A stretch of DNA of 5,424 nt, taken from assembly GCA_027296385.1 (NCBI GenBank), contig JAPUJD010000270.1, positions 1 to 5,424 of the forward strand, given 5' to 3'. This document shows positions 1 through 5,260 of this stretch, piece by piece (position 1 is the first letter of the stretch; each line of letters opens with the position of its first letter). This DNA comes from Acidobacteriota bacterium. Lineage in GTDB: Bacteria; Acidobacteriota; Thermoanaerobaculia; Multivoradales; JAHEKO01. The notes beneath the pieces were generated by a model, which saw only the letters and a list, made by a program, of their open reading frames with translations, did no database searches and was not told the origin of the DNA. Position numbers and translations under genes: made by a program.

Positions 1-1055
1 GTCTGGGCGAGCAGGACGAAGAGTGTTGCCGCCAGGGTGCGCAACTGCAGGCCGGGTCCGACCGACTCTATTGCGACCGCCAAGGCTGCCACAGTGGTGG
101 CGAAGACGAACGACCACCAGACGCGAACGCCGACCAAGGGATCGCCGCCGCTGAAGGTGGTGAACAGTTTGAGGAGGTAGACGTGAGCATAGCGGTTGAA
201 GAACCACGCCTTGACGTTGAAGCTCGCCGCGTGGAGATAGGCAGTGTCGTCGCCGCCGAGAACCGTGCCGGTGAACGGAAGGCTAGCGAGGAAGGCCAGG
301 GCGAAGAGTCCGAGCACGAGAGCTGCCCGAAGGCCGCGCCCGTCAAACGCCCGGAGCCGGGCGATGAGCCTGGCGGCGGGCTCTTCGAAGTGTCTTGCAA
401 ATCCGCGCAATAGCAGGACGGCGGCGAGCAGAAGGATGACACCGAGAAGTTGGCGATAGGTCCGCGGCCAAGGTGCCAGCGCCCGCCTCAGGGTCTCTCG
501 CAGAATCAACGGCCGCGCCGCGTAGAGGTCATCGAGCGGGAGGCGTGCCGCCGACTCTTGGGGTCCTGGAGCCACCCAGTGGACCGCCAGCCGACTGTCG
601 CCGTGAGTCTGGTAGAGACCGATCTCGACTGCATGGAAGCCCGGCTCGAGCACTTTGCGTCCGGTCTCACGCCGCTCGCCGAAGATGCCACGAGTGTCGA
701 CAATGAGCGCGCCGTCGATTCGAAGGTAACCACCGTCGTCCGCGTCAAGGGAAAAACGGTGTTCGCCTTCCTGCGCGACGGCCCACCAGCCGCTCCAACG
801 GATGCTGAATACGACTTTGGTCTTCAGGGCCTCGCTGACCTCCGAGGCACTGTCCAGGCGGGGCTCTCCGATCGCGGTGTTGAAGGGCTTTCCCTCCCAG
901 GGTGCCCCGAGAGCGAAGTACTCAGTTAGCAGGCCGGGGTGGTAGGTGACCAGAAGGGCGCCGCTAACGGCCACGAGCAGAAGAAGCACCAGGCGAAGCC
1001 CGATCTGCACCTGCTGAGCTGCCGGCAATCGCGACAACGGGACAGGAATTCGCAT
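1..1055 (-). CDS. PA14-domain integral membrane protein, possible GT-C-type glycosyltransferase (3' end outside window)
   Basis: The minus-strand frame is open from 1055 to the left edge (351 codons, no stop). The ATG at 1055-1053 is the first start after an in-frame TGA at 1139-1137; no clear Shine-Dalgarno is visible. Seen in the translation: hydrophobic segment at about 18-38; a globular region at about 40-163 with PA14 hallmarks (LLTEYF near 42-47, FSLDADDGGYLRIDG at 101-115, then VD and GFHAVEIGLY at 139-148); membrane segments at about 202-218, 243-260, 312-330 and 335-350. After the third segment comes GGDDTAYLHAASF (267-279), placed like the acidic first-loop motif of GT-C/GT39 transferases. 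PA14 domains are commonly carbohydrate-binding and extracytoplasmic, which fits this topology. The PA14 assignment is fairly secure. Transferase activity is inference, because the rest of the protein is not visible. It could instead be a non-catalytic membrane protein. Confidence 0.75.
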   Translation of the reverse strand, partial: MRIPVPLSRLPAAQQVQIGLRLVLLLLVAVSGALLVTYHPGLLTEYFALGAPWEGKPFNTAIGEPRLDSASEVSEALKTKVVFSIRWSGWWAVAQEGEHRFSLDADDGGYLRIDGALIVDTRGIFGERRETGRKVLEPGFHAVEIGLYQTHGDSRLAVHWVAPGPQESAARLPLDDLYAARPLILRETLRRALAPWPRTYRQLLGVILLLAAVLLLRGFARHFEEPAARLIARLRAFDGRGLRAALVLGLFALAFLASLPFTGTVLGGDDTAYLHAASFNVKAWFFNRYAHVYLLKLFTTFSGGDPLVGVRVWWSFVFATTVAALAVAIESVGPGLQLRTLAATLFVLLAQ

Positions 1056-1110
1056 TTTCGGGCTGCGGGTGCGCCGCGATGGTTGAGGCTGGCTTTCGCT
1101 CTGCTGGCGG

Positions 1111-1140
1111 ATTCTGATGCGCGAGTCTAGGCACTGTCAA
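1111..1140 (-). promoter_or_regulatory. Candidate sigma-70-type promoter of the PA14 membrane protein gene
   Basis: On the minus strand a perfect TTGACA (1140-1135) is followed after 18 bases by CAGAAT (1116-1111), which matches TATAAT at four of six positions. A transcript starting near 1104 would have a leader of about 50 bases before the ATG at 1055. The -35 box is strong, the -10 box and spacing are less so. The position directly upstream of the only plausible start of this gene supports the call. Start-site mapping would decide it. Confidence 0.5.
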
Positions 1141-1160
1141 CTCGTCTTCGCCGAAGCGAG
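1141..1160. repeat. Short hairpin or dyad abutting the -35 box
   Basis: CTCG-(T)-CTTC and GAAG-CGAG form an 8-bp stem with one bulged T at 1145 and a 3-base loop (GCC, 1150-1152). It lies immediately next to the TTGACA box at 1135-1140, on its upstream side in the minus direction. That position could be an operator or activator site, but short dyads arise by chance in GC-rich DNA and no known regulator motif is recognised. Confidence 0.25.
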
Positions 1161-1457
1161 ATGTAGACGGTCGGCCGGCGGCCGAACTGGCTGAGTTGGT
1201 GAGAATCGTCCCGGACAGCCGGATACAGGTCGTCCTCGCCAGATTCGTGTCGCTTTTTCGCACCATACGCCCACGCAGATAGCGAGCTAGCGCGTGAGGG
1301 ACGACCGCGGTCTATCAGCGCAGCTACGAAGCCCAGGACTTGAGGTGCCCACTCGAGGTGCCACGTCGACATGCTAACTAGGTCGAATTTCGTGCAACGC
1401 GCTGTCGATGAATTACTTGAACTCCTCGATGGCTTCTTGGCTTCGCCGCGACGCGGC

Positions 1458-1485
1458 TCGACGAGACATCGCCCGCCGGTATGAT
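1458..1485 (+). promoter_or_regulatory. Candidate promoter of the popT-rmlD operon
   Basis: TATGAT (1480-1485) matches the -10 consensus at five of six positions. TCGACG (1458-1463), with a 16-base spacer, matches the -35 consensus at four of six. A transcript beginning near 1492 would carry a leader of about 130 bases to the GTG at 1624. If this promoter is the real one, the ATG at 1408 cannot be the start of the popT protein. The match is moderate and could be fortuitous. Confidence 0.3.
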
Positions 1486-1610
1486 CGGCGGCAACCCGGA
1501 CGCGATCCGGATGGGTTTCTCGACTGGCTGAATCGGCCGTGGCGTCTTTTGCGGTGTGGTACGAAACTGCGACGAGTCCAGCGGCGGTCCGTTCTGGGTT
1601 CGGCGAGAGG

Positions 1611-1620
1611 GAGGGAGGAG
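1611..1620 (+). promoter_or_regulatory. Ribosome-binding site that decides the popT start
   Basis: The purine-rich run GAGGGAGGAG contains strong anti-16S complementarity and ends three bases before the GTG at 1624 (five bases counted from GAGGGAGG). No comparable site precedes the upstream ATG at 1408. It therefore favours the shorter protein of 348 residues. A second GTG at 1633 is also within reach. Confidence 0.6.
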
Positions 1621-1623
1621 TCG

Positions 1624-2670
1624 GTGCAGATCGTGGAGAACGCTCTCGAGCGGGCCGAACGCGGCCTCTACGCGCGCAGCGTCGCTGGCGGCGTGTTGAT
1701 GGGCTTGGCCAATCTGGTGCCGGGCATCAGCGGCGGCACCATGCTCTTGGCGGTCGGCATCTATCGTCCGTTCATCGAGTCGATCGCCGAGCTCACGACG
1801 TTGCGCTTGCGGCCCCGTGCCTTCGGGGTGCTGGCCGCCGTCGGCCTGACGGCAGTGACGGCTATCGCGCTCCTGGCCGGCACGGTCAAGGATCTGGTCG
1901 TGGACCACCGCTGGCTGATGTACAGCTTGTTCATCGGTCTGACTCTCGGTGGCGTACCGGTGGTGTGGAAGCTGATCTGCGCCGAGAGACGGCGCCCCAC
2001 AAGGGCAACGAGTCGGAGCCTGTGGTTGGCGATCGCAGCTGGGGGGGTAGGCATGGGTGTGCTGGCCTGGGTGCAGGCGGCTGGCAGCGGCGGCCAGGCC
2101 GAGCACACCGGTTTCCTGTTCATGTTGCTCGCCGGCACGGCGGCGGCGGCCGCCATGATTCTGCCCGGGGTCAGCGGCAGCTATCTCTTCCTCGTTCTCG
2201 GCGTCTACGTCGCGGTTCTCGCCGGTGTCGAGTCGTTCGTCGACGCGCTCAAGGCGGCGGACCTGGCGGCCTTGGGGCCGCCGACACTGCAGGTCGTGTT
2301 GCCGGTCGGGCTGGGCGTGATTCTCGGCATGGTCGCGGTCTCCAATGCCCTGAAGGGGCTGCTGCGGCGCGCTCCGGTACCGACCCTCGGCGTCTTGATG
2401 GGGCTGTTGGGCGGCGCCGTGGTCGGTCTGTGGCCGTTCCAGCGCGGCGTCGCGCCACAGCTTGGTGAGCTTTTCCGCGGTAGCCTGGTGACGCGCGCGA
2501 GCCTGGCCGAAATCCTGAGTAGGCCCGAGCGCTTTCCGACGGAGTTCTTTACCCCAAGCGCGAGCCAGGTCCTGATCGCCGTGGGAGTCATCGTCGGCGG
2601 GTTCGCTGCTACCCTCTTGATCGGCCGGCTGGGCGGGCAAGCGGAGGCATCCGGCGAGGAGATGGCGTGA
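1624..2670 (+). CDS. popT: DUF368 family membrane protein, predicted polyprenyl-phosphate translocase (PopT type)
   Basis: The 348-residue protein is almost wholly hydrophobic, with roughly eight to ten membrane segments. It opens with the family signature AGGVLMGLANLVPGISGGTM (residues 21-40), where PGISGGT at 33-39 is the most conserved element. A second, related element, AAAMILPGVSGSYLFLVLG (175-193), marks the internal repeat typical of DUF368. DUF368 members (PopT) have been reported to return undecaprenyl phosphate from the outer to the inner leaflet of the cytoplasmic membrane for reuse in cell-wall and surface-glycan synthesis. The GTG at 1624 was chosen because of the ribosome-binding site just before it. 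Starting at the in-frame ATG 1408 would add a 72-residue Arg-rich tail not expected in the family, which is usually around 300 residues. The stop overlaps the rmlD start by four bases (GTGA), indicating translational coupling. The family is confident. The substrate follows from family knowledge. Confidence 0.88.
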   Translation: MQIVENALERAERGLYARSVAGGVLMGLANLVPGISGGTMLLAVGIYRPFIESIAELTTLRLRPRAFGVLAAVGLTAVTAIALLAGTVKDLVVDHRWLMYSLFIGLTLGGVPVVWKLICAERRRPTRATSRSLWLAIAAGGVGMGVLAWVQAAGSGGQAEHTGFLFMLLAGTAAAAAMILPGVSGSYLFLVLGVYVAVLAGVESFVDALKAADLAALGPPTLQVVLPVGLGVILGMVAVSNALKGLLRRAPVPTLGVLMGLLGGAVVGLWPFQRGVAPQLGELFRGSLVTRASLAEILSRPERFPTEFFTPSASQVLIAVGVIVGGFAATLLIGRLGGQAEASGEEMA

Positions 2671-3509
2671 GGGCGCTGGTCGTCGGCGGTACCGGCATGC
2701 TGGGTCAGGCGGTGACCGCCCATTGGCTCGAACGGGGCGCCGCTGTGCTGGCGGTGGGCAGCGACCGAGTGGACCTGACGCGGCCAGACACTGGGGAGCG
2801 GGCGATCGCCGACTTTGCCCCCGAGCTGGTGGTCAATTGCGCCGCCTTTACCAGGGTCGACGACTGCGAGAGCGAGCCTGAGCTGGCGATGGCGATCAAC
2901 GGCACTGGGGTGGGTGACCTCGCCCGGGCGACGTCGGCGGCGGGGGCGAAGCTCATCCACATCTCGACCGACTACGTCTTCGACGGCGAGAGTGCCGAGC
3001 CCTACGACGAGGCAGCGGCGGTCAACCCGCGCTCGGTCTATGGCGAGAGCAAGCTCGAAGGTGAGCGCCAGACACTGCGCTTCCCGCGTAACCTGGTCCT
3101 GCGCACGAGCTGGCTCTTCGGCCCCGGCGGCGGCAGCTTCGCCGCGACGATTGTGCGCCTGCTCGCCGACGGCGGCCAGCCGCTACGCGTGGTGGCCGAC
3201 CAGCACGGCTGTCCGACCTACGCCCCCTACCTGGCCGCCACGATCTGGGAGCTGGCCGCGGCCGACGCGACCGGTGTCCTGCACTACTGCAACCGCGAGG
3301 CCACGACCTGGCACGGCTTCGCCCTGGCGATCGTGCGCGCCGTCGGCCGCGAGGTCGAGATCGAGGCCATCTCCACGGAGGAGATGCCGCGGCCGGCCGA
3401 GCGGCCGGCCCACTCGGTGCTCAGCGTCGAGCGCATCGAACGGCTGCTCGGTCATCCCGTCGAGCCCTGGCAGCGCGGCCTCGAGTCCTATCTCGAGCAG
3501 GTTCGTTGA
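2667..3509 (+). CDS. rmlD: dTDP-4-dehydrorhamnose reductase (RmlD/RfbD)
   Basis: Final enzyme of dTDP-L-rhamnose synthesis: it reduces dTDP-4-dehydro-L-rhamnose with NAD(P)H in the cytoplasm. The 280-residue length is normal. Seen in order: Rossmann nucleotide-binding loop GGTGMLG (7-13); NCAAFTRVDDCE (57-68), the counterpart of the family's N-A-x-T-x-VD-x-x-E stretch; STDYVFDG (100-107); the YGESK catalytic pair Y125/K129, with T101 completing the Ser/Thr-Tyr-Lys triad of extended short-chain dehydrogenases; RTSWLFGPGG (146-155); and DQHGCPTYA (178-186), the sugar-nucleotide region characteristic of RmlD. The start is GTG at 2667, overlapping the popT stop, with GAGGAG at 2656-2661 five bases upstream. 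It is co-transcribed with popT. The rmlA, rmlB and rmlC genes are not in the window. A related reductase acting on another dTDP- or UDP-sugar cannot be fully excluded. Confidence 0.93.
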   Translation: MRALVVGGTGMLGQAVTAHWLERGAAVLAVGSDRVDLTRPDTGERAIADFAPELVVNCAAFTRVDDCESEPELAMAINGTGVGDLARATSAAGAKLIHISTDYVFDGESAEPYDEAAAVNPRSVYGESKLEGERQTLRFPRNLVLRTSWLFGPGGGSFAATIVRLLADGGQPLRVVADQHGCPTYAPYLAATIWELAAADATGVLHYCNREATTWHGFALAIVRAVGREVEIEAISTEEMPRPAERPAHSVLSVERIERLLGHPVEPWQRGLESYLEQVR

Positions 3510-3542
3510 TCCGGGAGTTGTCCTTGCTCGCGCGTTCTTCGC

Positions 3543-3562
3543 GCTCGGGGCTAGCCCCGGGC
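3543..3562. terminator. GC-rich dyad between convergent rmlD and uppP, candidate bidirectional terminator
   Basis: Arms GCTCGGGG (3543-3550) and CCCCGGGC (3555-3562) pair with a single T/G mismatch around the loop CTAG. It lies between the rmlD stop (3507-3509) and the uppP stop (3565-3567). An alternative hairpin, GCGCG-TTCTT-CGCGC at 3530-3544, overlaps it. No T-tract follows on either strand, so this is not a classical intrinsic terminator. The location between convergent genes is the main support. Confidence 0.4.
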
Positions 3563-3564
3563 TG

Positions 3565-4386
3565 CTAGAGCAGAGCCGTTGCGAGCGCCACCGCTCCGAG
3601 CCCGAAGCAGTACCAGGAGAAGACACCGAAACGCCCGCGGCGCAGTAGCGCCAGCAGGAAGACCAGCGCCGCCCAGCCGACGATGAAAGAGGCGAGCACG
3701 CCACTCGCCACCGCCTCCGGGTTGAGGCTTACCCAGGAGACCTCGCGCAGCTGCACGAAGCCGGCGCCGAGGATCGCCGGAATCGACAGCAGGAACGAGA
3801 ATCGGGCCGCCGTTGCCCCGTCGATCCCGAAGAGCAAGGCGACCGAGATGGTCGAGCCAGAGCGCGACAAGCCGGGGATGATGGCGATCGACTGGGCGCC
3901 GCCGATGAGCACGGCTTTCCACCAGGAGAGCTGACCCGCGTCAGCGAGCTGCGAGCGCAGCCGCGGAACCTGGAGCACGAAGCCGGTGAGAACCAGCATG
4001 AGGCCGACGAAGCCGACGCTCTCAAAGGCCGAGGCGAAGAGATCTCGGAAGTAGTAGCCGATGAGGCCGGTCGGGATCGAGGCCAGGAAGAGGAAGAAGA
4101 TCAGGCGCAGCTCGACCGAACGGCTGACCGTCTTGACTGGATGAGTCCAGAGCTCCGAGCCCAACAGCGCCCGCATCAGGACACCTGCCATCCGGCTCAG
4201 GTCGCGGCCATAGACCGCCACCACCGCTCCCAGCGTGCCCAGGTGCACCATGACGTCGAAAAACACTCCTGCCTCCTCGATGCCGAGGAAGTGCTGCGCC
4301 AGCACCAGGTGACCTGAGCTCGAGATCGGCAGGAACTCGGTCAGGCCCTGGAGTGTGCCCAGGATAATGGCCTCGAGCACGGTCAT
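3565..4386 (-). CDS. uppP: Undecaprenyl-diphosphatase (UppP/BacA)
   Basis: Integral membrane phosphatase converting undecaprenyl pyrophosphate to undecaprenyl phosphate, with the active site facing the periplasmic side. This recycles the lipid carrier after peptidoglycan and O-antigen transfer; overexpression is known to confer bacitracin resistance. The 273 residues equal the usual length. Seen: GTLQGLTEFLPISSSGHL (11-28), carrying the (E/Q)xxxE motif as Q13/E17 plus S23 and H26; and IIPGLSRSGSTISV (169-182) with the PGxSRSG motif and R175. These correspond to E17, E21, S27, H30 and R174 of the E. coli enzyme, with Gln replacing the first Glu, a variant the family motif allows. About seven to eight hydrophobic segments are evident. 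GGGAG lies six bases before the ATG at 4386. A small ORF ends 40 bases upstream on the same strand, suggesting joint transcription. The gene converges on popT-rmlD. Confidence 0.95.
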   Translation of the reverse strand: MTVLEAIILGTLQGLTEFLPISSSGHLVLAQHFLGIEEAGVFFDVMVHLGTLGAVVAVYGRDLSRMAGVLMRALLGSELWTHPVKTVSRSVELRLIFFLFLASIPTGLIGYYFRDLFASAFESVGFVGLMLVLTGFVLQVPRLRSQLADAGQLSWWKAVLIGGAQSIAIIPGLSRSGSTISVALLFGIDGATAARFSFLLSIPAILGAGFVQLREVSWVSLNPEAVASGVLASFIVGWAALVFLLALLRRGRFGVFSWYCFGLGAVALATALL

Positions 4387-4426
4387 GCGTTGCTCCCGAC
4401 GGGAGGACGAACTCTGCGGTCATCGG

Positions 4427-4648
4427 TCATGGCTCCCCCCTGGCGGTGACGATCGCGCTCTTGGTGTTCTTGCTCTCCATCCCGAGCTCCTCCACCGTCC
4501 GGCGGATCGACTCGCCGATGCGTTGCGCTTGCTCGGGGTCGCTGCCCGTGCCCGCGACCCCCCAGGCGGTCAGTCGGGTCACTTCCGCCCGAACCGTCCA
4601 CGGATACACAGTCGCATCCTGCGGAACAGAGTCGAAAGGCTCGTTCAT
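4427..4648 (-). CDS. Hypothetical small protein upstream of uppP
   Basis: This 73-residue frame is read in the same direction as uppP and ends 40 bases before its start. The product is soluble and mildly acidic, with no signal peptide or membrane segment. It has an apparent strand-rich N-terminal half (TVYPWTVRAEVTRLTAWG, 13-30) and a helix-forming stretch with DPEQAQRIGESIRRTVEEL (37-55). I do not recognise the family. AAGGA lies two bases before the ATG, which is close but usable. An in-frame TAG upstream near 4716-4718, with no alternative start between, fixes the ATG at 4648 as the only upstream candidate. The opposite-strand frames over it read as Arg/Ser/Pro-rich shadows. The composition looks like real protein, but no function can be assigned. 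Confidence 0.6.
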   Translation of the reverse strand: MNEPFDSVPQDATVYPWTVRAEVTRLTAWGVAGTGSDPEQAQRIGESIRRTVEELGMESKNTKSAIVTARGEP

Positions 4649-4703
4649 CGTCCTTGGGGTCTGGGCAGGACCCGGAGCGGGTCGGTCAGGGGCTGCGGCG
4701 ATG

Positions 4704-4721
4704 GTTCTACCCTAGTAGAAC
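4704..4721. repeat. Perfect inverted repeat in the divergent uppP-tRNA intergenic region
   Basis: GTTCTAC (4704-4710) and GTAGAAC (4715-4721) are perfect 7-base arms around CCTA. The repeat lies 56 bases upstream of the small ORF start (minus strand) and about 40 bases upstream of the -35 box of the tRNA promoter (plus strand). It is more AT-rich than its surroundings. It could be an operator for either direction, most plausibly for the small ORF-uppP unit. No particular regulator is recognised. Confidence 0.45.
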
Positions 4722-4759
4722 ACCTCCAGCCTTCGCAACCCACGTCCGACGCCGGCAAA

Positions 4760-4788
4760 TTGACACTCCCTGAGCCCTCTCTTACACT
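4760..4788 (+). promoter_or_regulatory. Strong sigma-70-type promoter of the tRNA cluster
   Basis: A perfect -35 box TTGACA (4760-4765) and a good -10 box TACACT (4783-4788) are separated by the optimal 17 bases. The predicted start near 4795 is only about five bases before the mature 5' end of tRNA-Pro, so the primary transcript would have a very short leader. Position and quality fit a stable-RNA promoter serving all four tRNAs. Confidence 0.82.
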
Positions 4789-4799
4789 CAGGCGCCCGT

Positions 4800-4876
4800 C
4801 GGGGCGTAGCGCAGTCTGGTAGCGCACCTGCCTTGGGCGCAGGGGGTCCTCAGTTCAAATCTGGGCGCCCCGACCA
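4800..4876 (+). tRNA. tRNA-Pro (anticodon UGG)
   Basis: A full 77-base cloverleaf. The acceptor CGGGGCG pairs with CGCCCCG; the D-arm is GCGC/GCGC; the anticodon stem CCTGC/GCAGG encloses loop CTTGGGC, giving TGG at loop positions 3-5. The T-arm CTCAG/CTGGG carries TTCAAAT. The discriminator is A and CCA is encoded (4874-4876). The C1-G72 first pair is typical of bacterial tRNA-Pro. It is the first gene of the cluster. UGG can read all or most proline codons by wobble. Confidence 0.96.
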
Positions 4877-4918
4877 TTTAAGCCTGACCCCGAAAGGAAT
4901 CGACCCGGCGGACACGAT

Positions 4919-4995
4919 CTGCCTGTAGCTCAGCTGGATAGAGCGGCGGCCTTCTAAGCCGCGGGTCGGGGGTTCGAGTCCCTCCAGGCAGGCCA
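4919..4995 (+). tRNA. tRNA-Arg (anticodon UCU)
   Basis: A 77-base cloverleaf 42 bases after tRNA-Pro. The acceptor CTGCCTG pairs perfectly with CAGGCAG, so the first pair is C1-G72. The anticodon stem GCGGC/GCCGC has loop CTTCTAA, giving TCT. The T-arm GGGGG/CCCTC carries TTCGAGT. The discriminator is G and CCA is encoded. It decodes AGA and, by wobble, AGG, which are rare codons in GC-rich genomes. Confidence 0.96.
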
Positions 4996-5027
4996 GTTCC
5001 CGAGAGTCTTTGAGAGTCTGAAACCGT

Positions 5028-5104
5028 GGTGAGTGTAGCTCAATTGGTAGAGCGCTTGGTTGTGGTCCAAGTCGTTGGGGGTTCAAGTCCCCTCACTCAC
5101 CCCA
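5028..5104 (+). tRNA. tRNA-His (anticodon GUG)
   Basis: The acceptor GTGAGTG (5029-5035) pairs with CACTCAC (5094-5100). The base before it is G (5028), and the discriminator is C (5101), so the G-1:C73 pair that defines tRNA-His is encoded in the gene. The anticodon stem CTTGG/CCAAG encloses TTGTGGT, giving GTG. The T-arm GGGGG/CCCCT carries TTCAAGT, and CCA is encoded at 5102-5104. It lies 32 bases downstream of tRNA-Arg(UCU). Confidence 0.97.
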
Positions 5105-5131
5105 TTCCCTGCTTCGCCGCATGATCCCAAT

Positions 5132-5208
5132 GCGCCCTTAGCTCAGCTGGATAGAGCGACGGCCTCCGGAGCCGTAGGTCAGAGGTTCGAATCCTCTAGG
5201 GCGCGCCA
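5132..5208 (+). tRNA. tRNA-Arg (anticodon CCG)
   Basis: The acceptor GCGCCCT pairs with AGGGCGC. The anticodon stem ACGGC/GCCGT encloses CTCCGGA, giving CCG. The T-arm AGAGG/CCTCT carries TTCGAAT. The discriminator is G and CCA is encoded (5206-5208). It closely resembles the E. coli arginine CCG tRNA and decodes CGG, a common codon in GC-rich genomes. It is the last of the four tRNAs, 27 bases after tRNA-His. Confidence 0.97.
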
Positions 5209-5236
5209 TCGTTTTCCCCGTTTCCACCCACCGCAA

Positions 5237-5254
5237 CCTGCCGGCGGCCGGAGG
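5237..5254. terminator. GC-rich hairpin after the tRNA cluster, candidate terminator
   Basis: CCT-(G)-CCGG and CCGG-AGG form a 7-bp stem with one bulged G around loop CGG. It begins 29 bases after the last tRNA and ends six bases before the stop codon of the convergent gene. On the plus strand it is followed by the pyrimidine stretch GCTTCTCT rather than a run of T. The position suits a terminator for the tRNA transcript and perhaps for the opposing gene. Confidence 0.35.
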
Positions 5255-5260
5255 GCTTCT

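Larger units (their letters stand above)
1056..1623. other. 568-base divergent intergenic region without a convincing gene
   Basis: The region separates the minus-strand PA14 gene from the plus-strand popT-rmlD operon. Open frames in it give low-complexity, Arg/Ser-rich translations with no recognisable domain or good ribosome-binding site. It contains the candidate promoters at 1111-1140 (minus) and 1458-1485 (plus), the hairpin at 1141-1160, a small dyad TCGGCC-GGC-GGCCGA at 1171-1185, and a direct repeat GAGGTGCC at 1342-1349 and 1355-1362. The popT frame is open back to an ATG at 1408, but that stretch reads as Arg-rich, hydrophilic sequence unlike the gene body. No tRNA, IS end or CRISPR-like structure was seen. 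Confidence 0.55.

Noticed and set aside
68..442. Minus-strand 124-codon frame with a Ser/Pro-rich product
   Set aside because: It overlaps the PA14 membrane-protein frame on the same strand in another phase and has a low-complexity composition.
450..929. Plus-strand 159-codon frame
   Set aside because: It lies entirely antisense to the PA14 domain coding region, whose translation is far more protein-like.
1127..1372. Minus-strand 81-codon frame in the intergenic region
   Set aside because: It has no recognisable domain or good ribosome-binding site, and its end lies inside the candidate promoter of the next gene. Weakly possible as a small protein, but unsupported.
1378..2640. A 420-codon open frame antisense to popT, the same length as the longest sense frame there
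   Set aside because: The translation is rich in Gln, Arg, Asp, His and Pro with no domain, as expected for the complement of a GC-rich membrane-protein gene. The sense strand has the clear DUF368 signature.
2815..3648. Plus-strand 277-codon frame overlapping rmlD
   Set aside because: Its Arg/Ser/Pro-rich translation is an out-of-phase reading of rmlD, which has all its catalytic motifs in the other frame.
4850..5086. Minus-strand 78-codon frame across the tRNA-Pro to tRNA-His region, containing GLEPPTRGLEGRRSIQLSYR
   Set aside because: This is the familiar spurious peptide produced by reading tRNA genes on the wrong strand; it overlaps three tRNAs with complete cloverleaves.
4800..5208. The four-tRNA cluster as an integration site for a mobile element
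   Set aside because: No integrase gene, direct repeat of a tRNA 3' end, or phage-like gene is visible, and the flanking genes look native.
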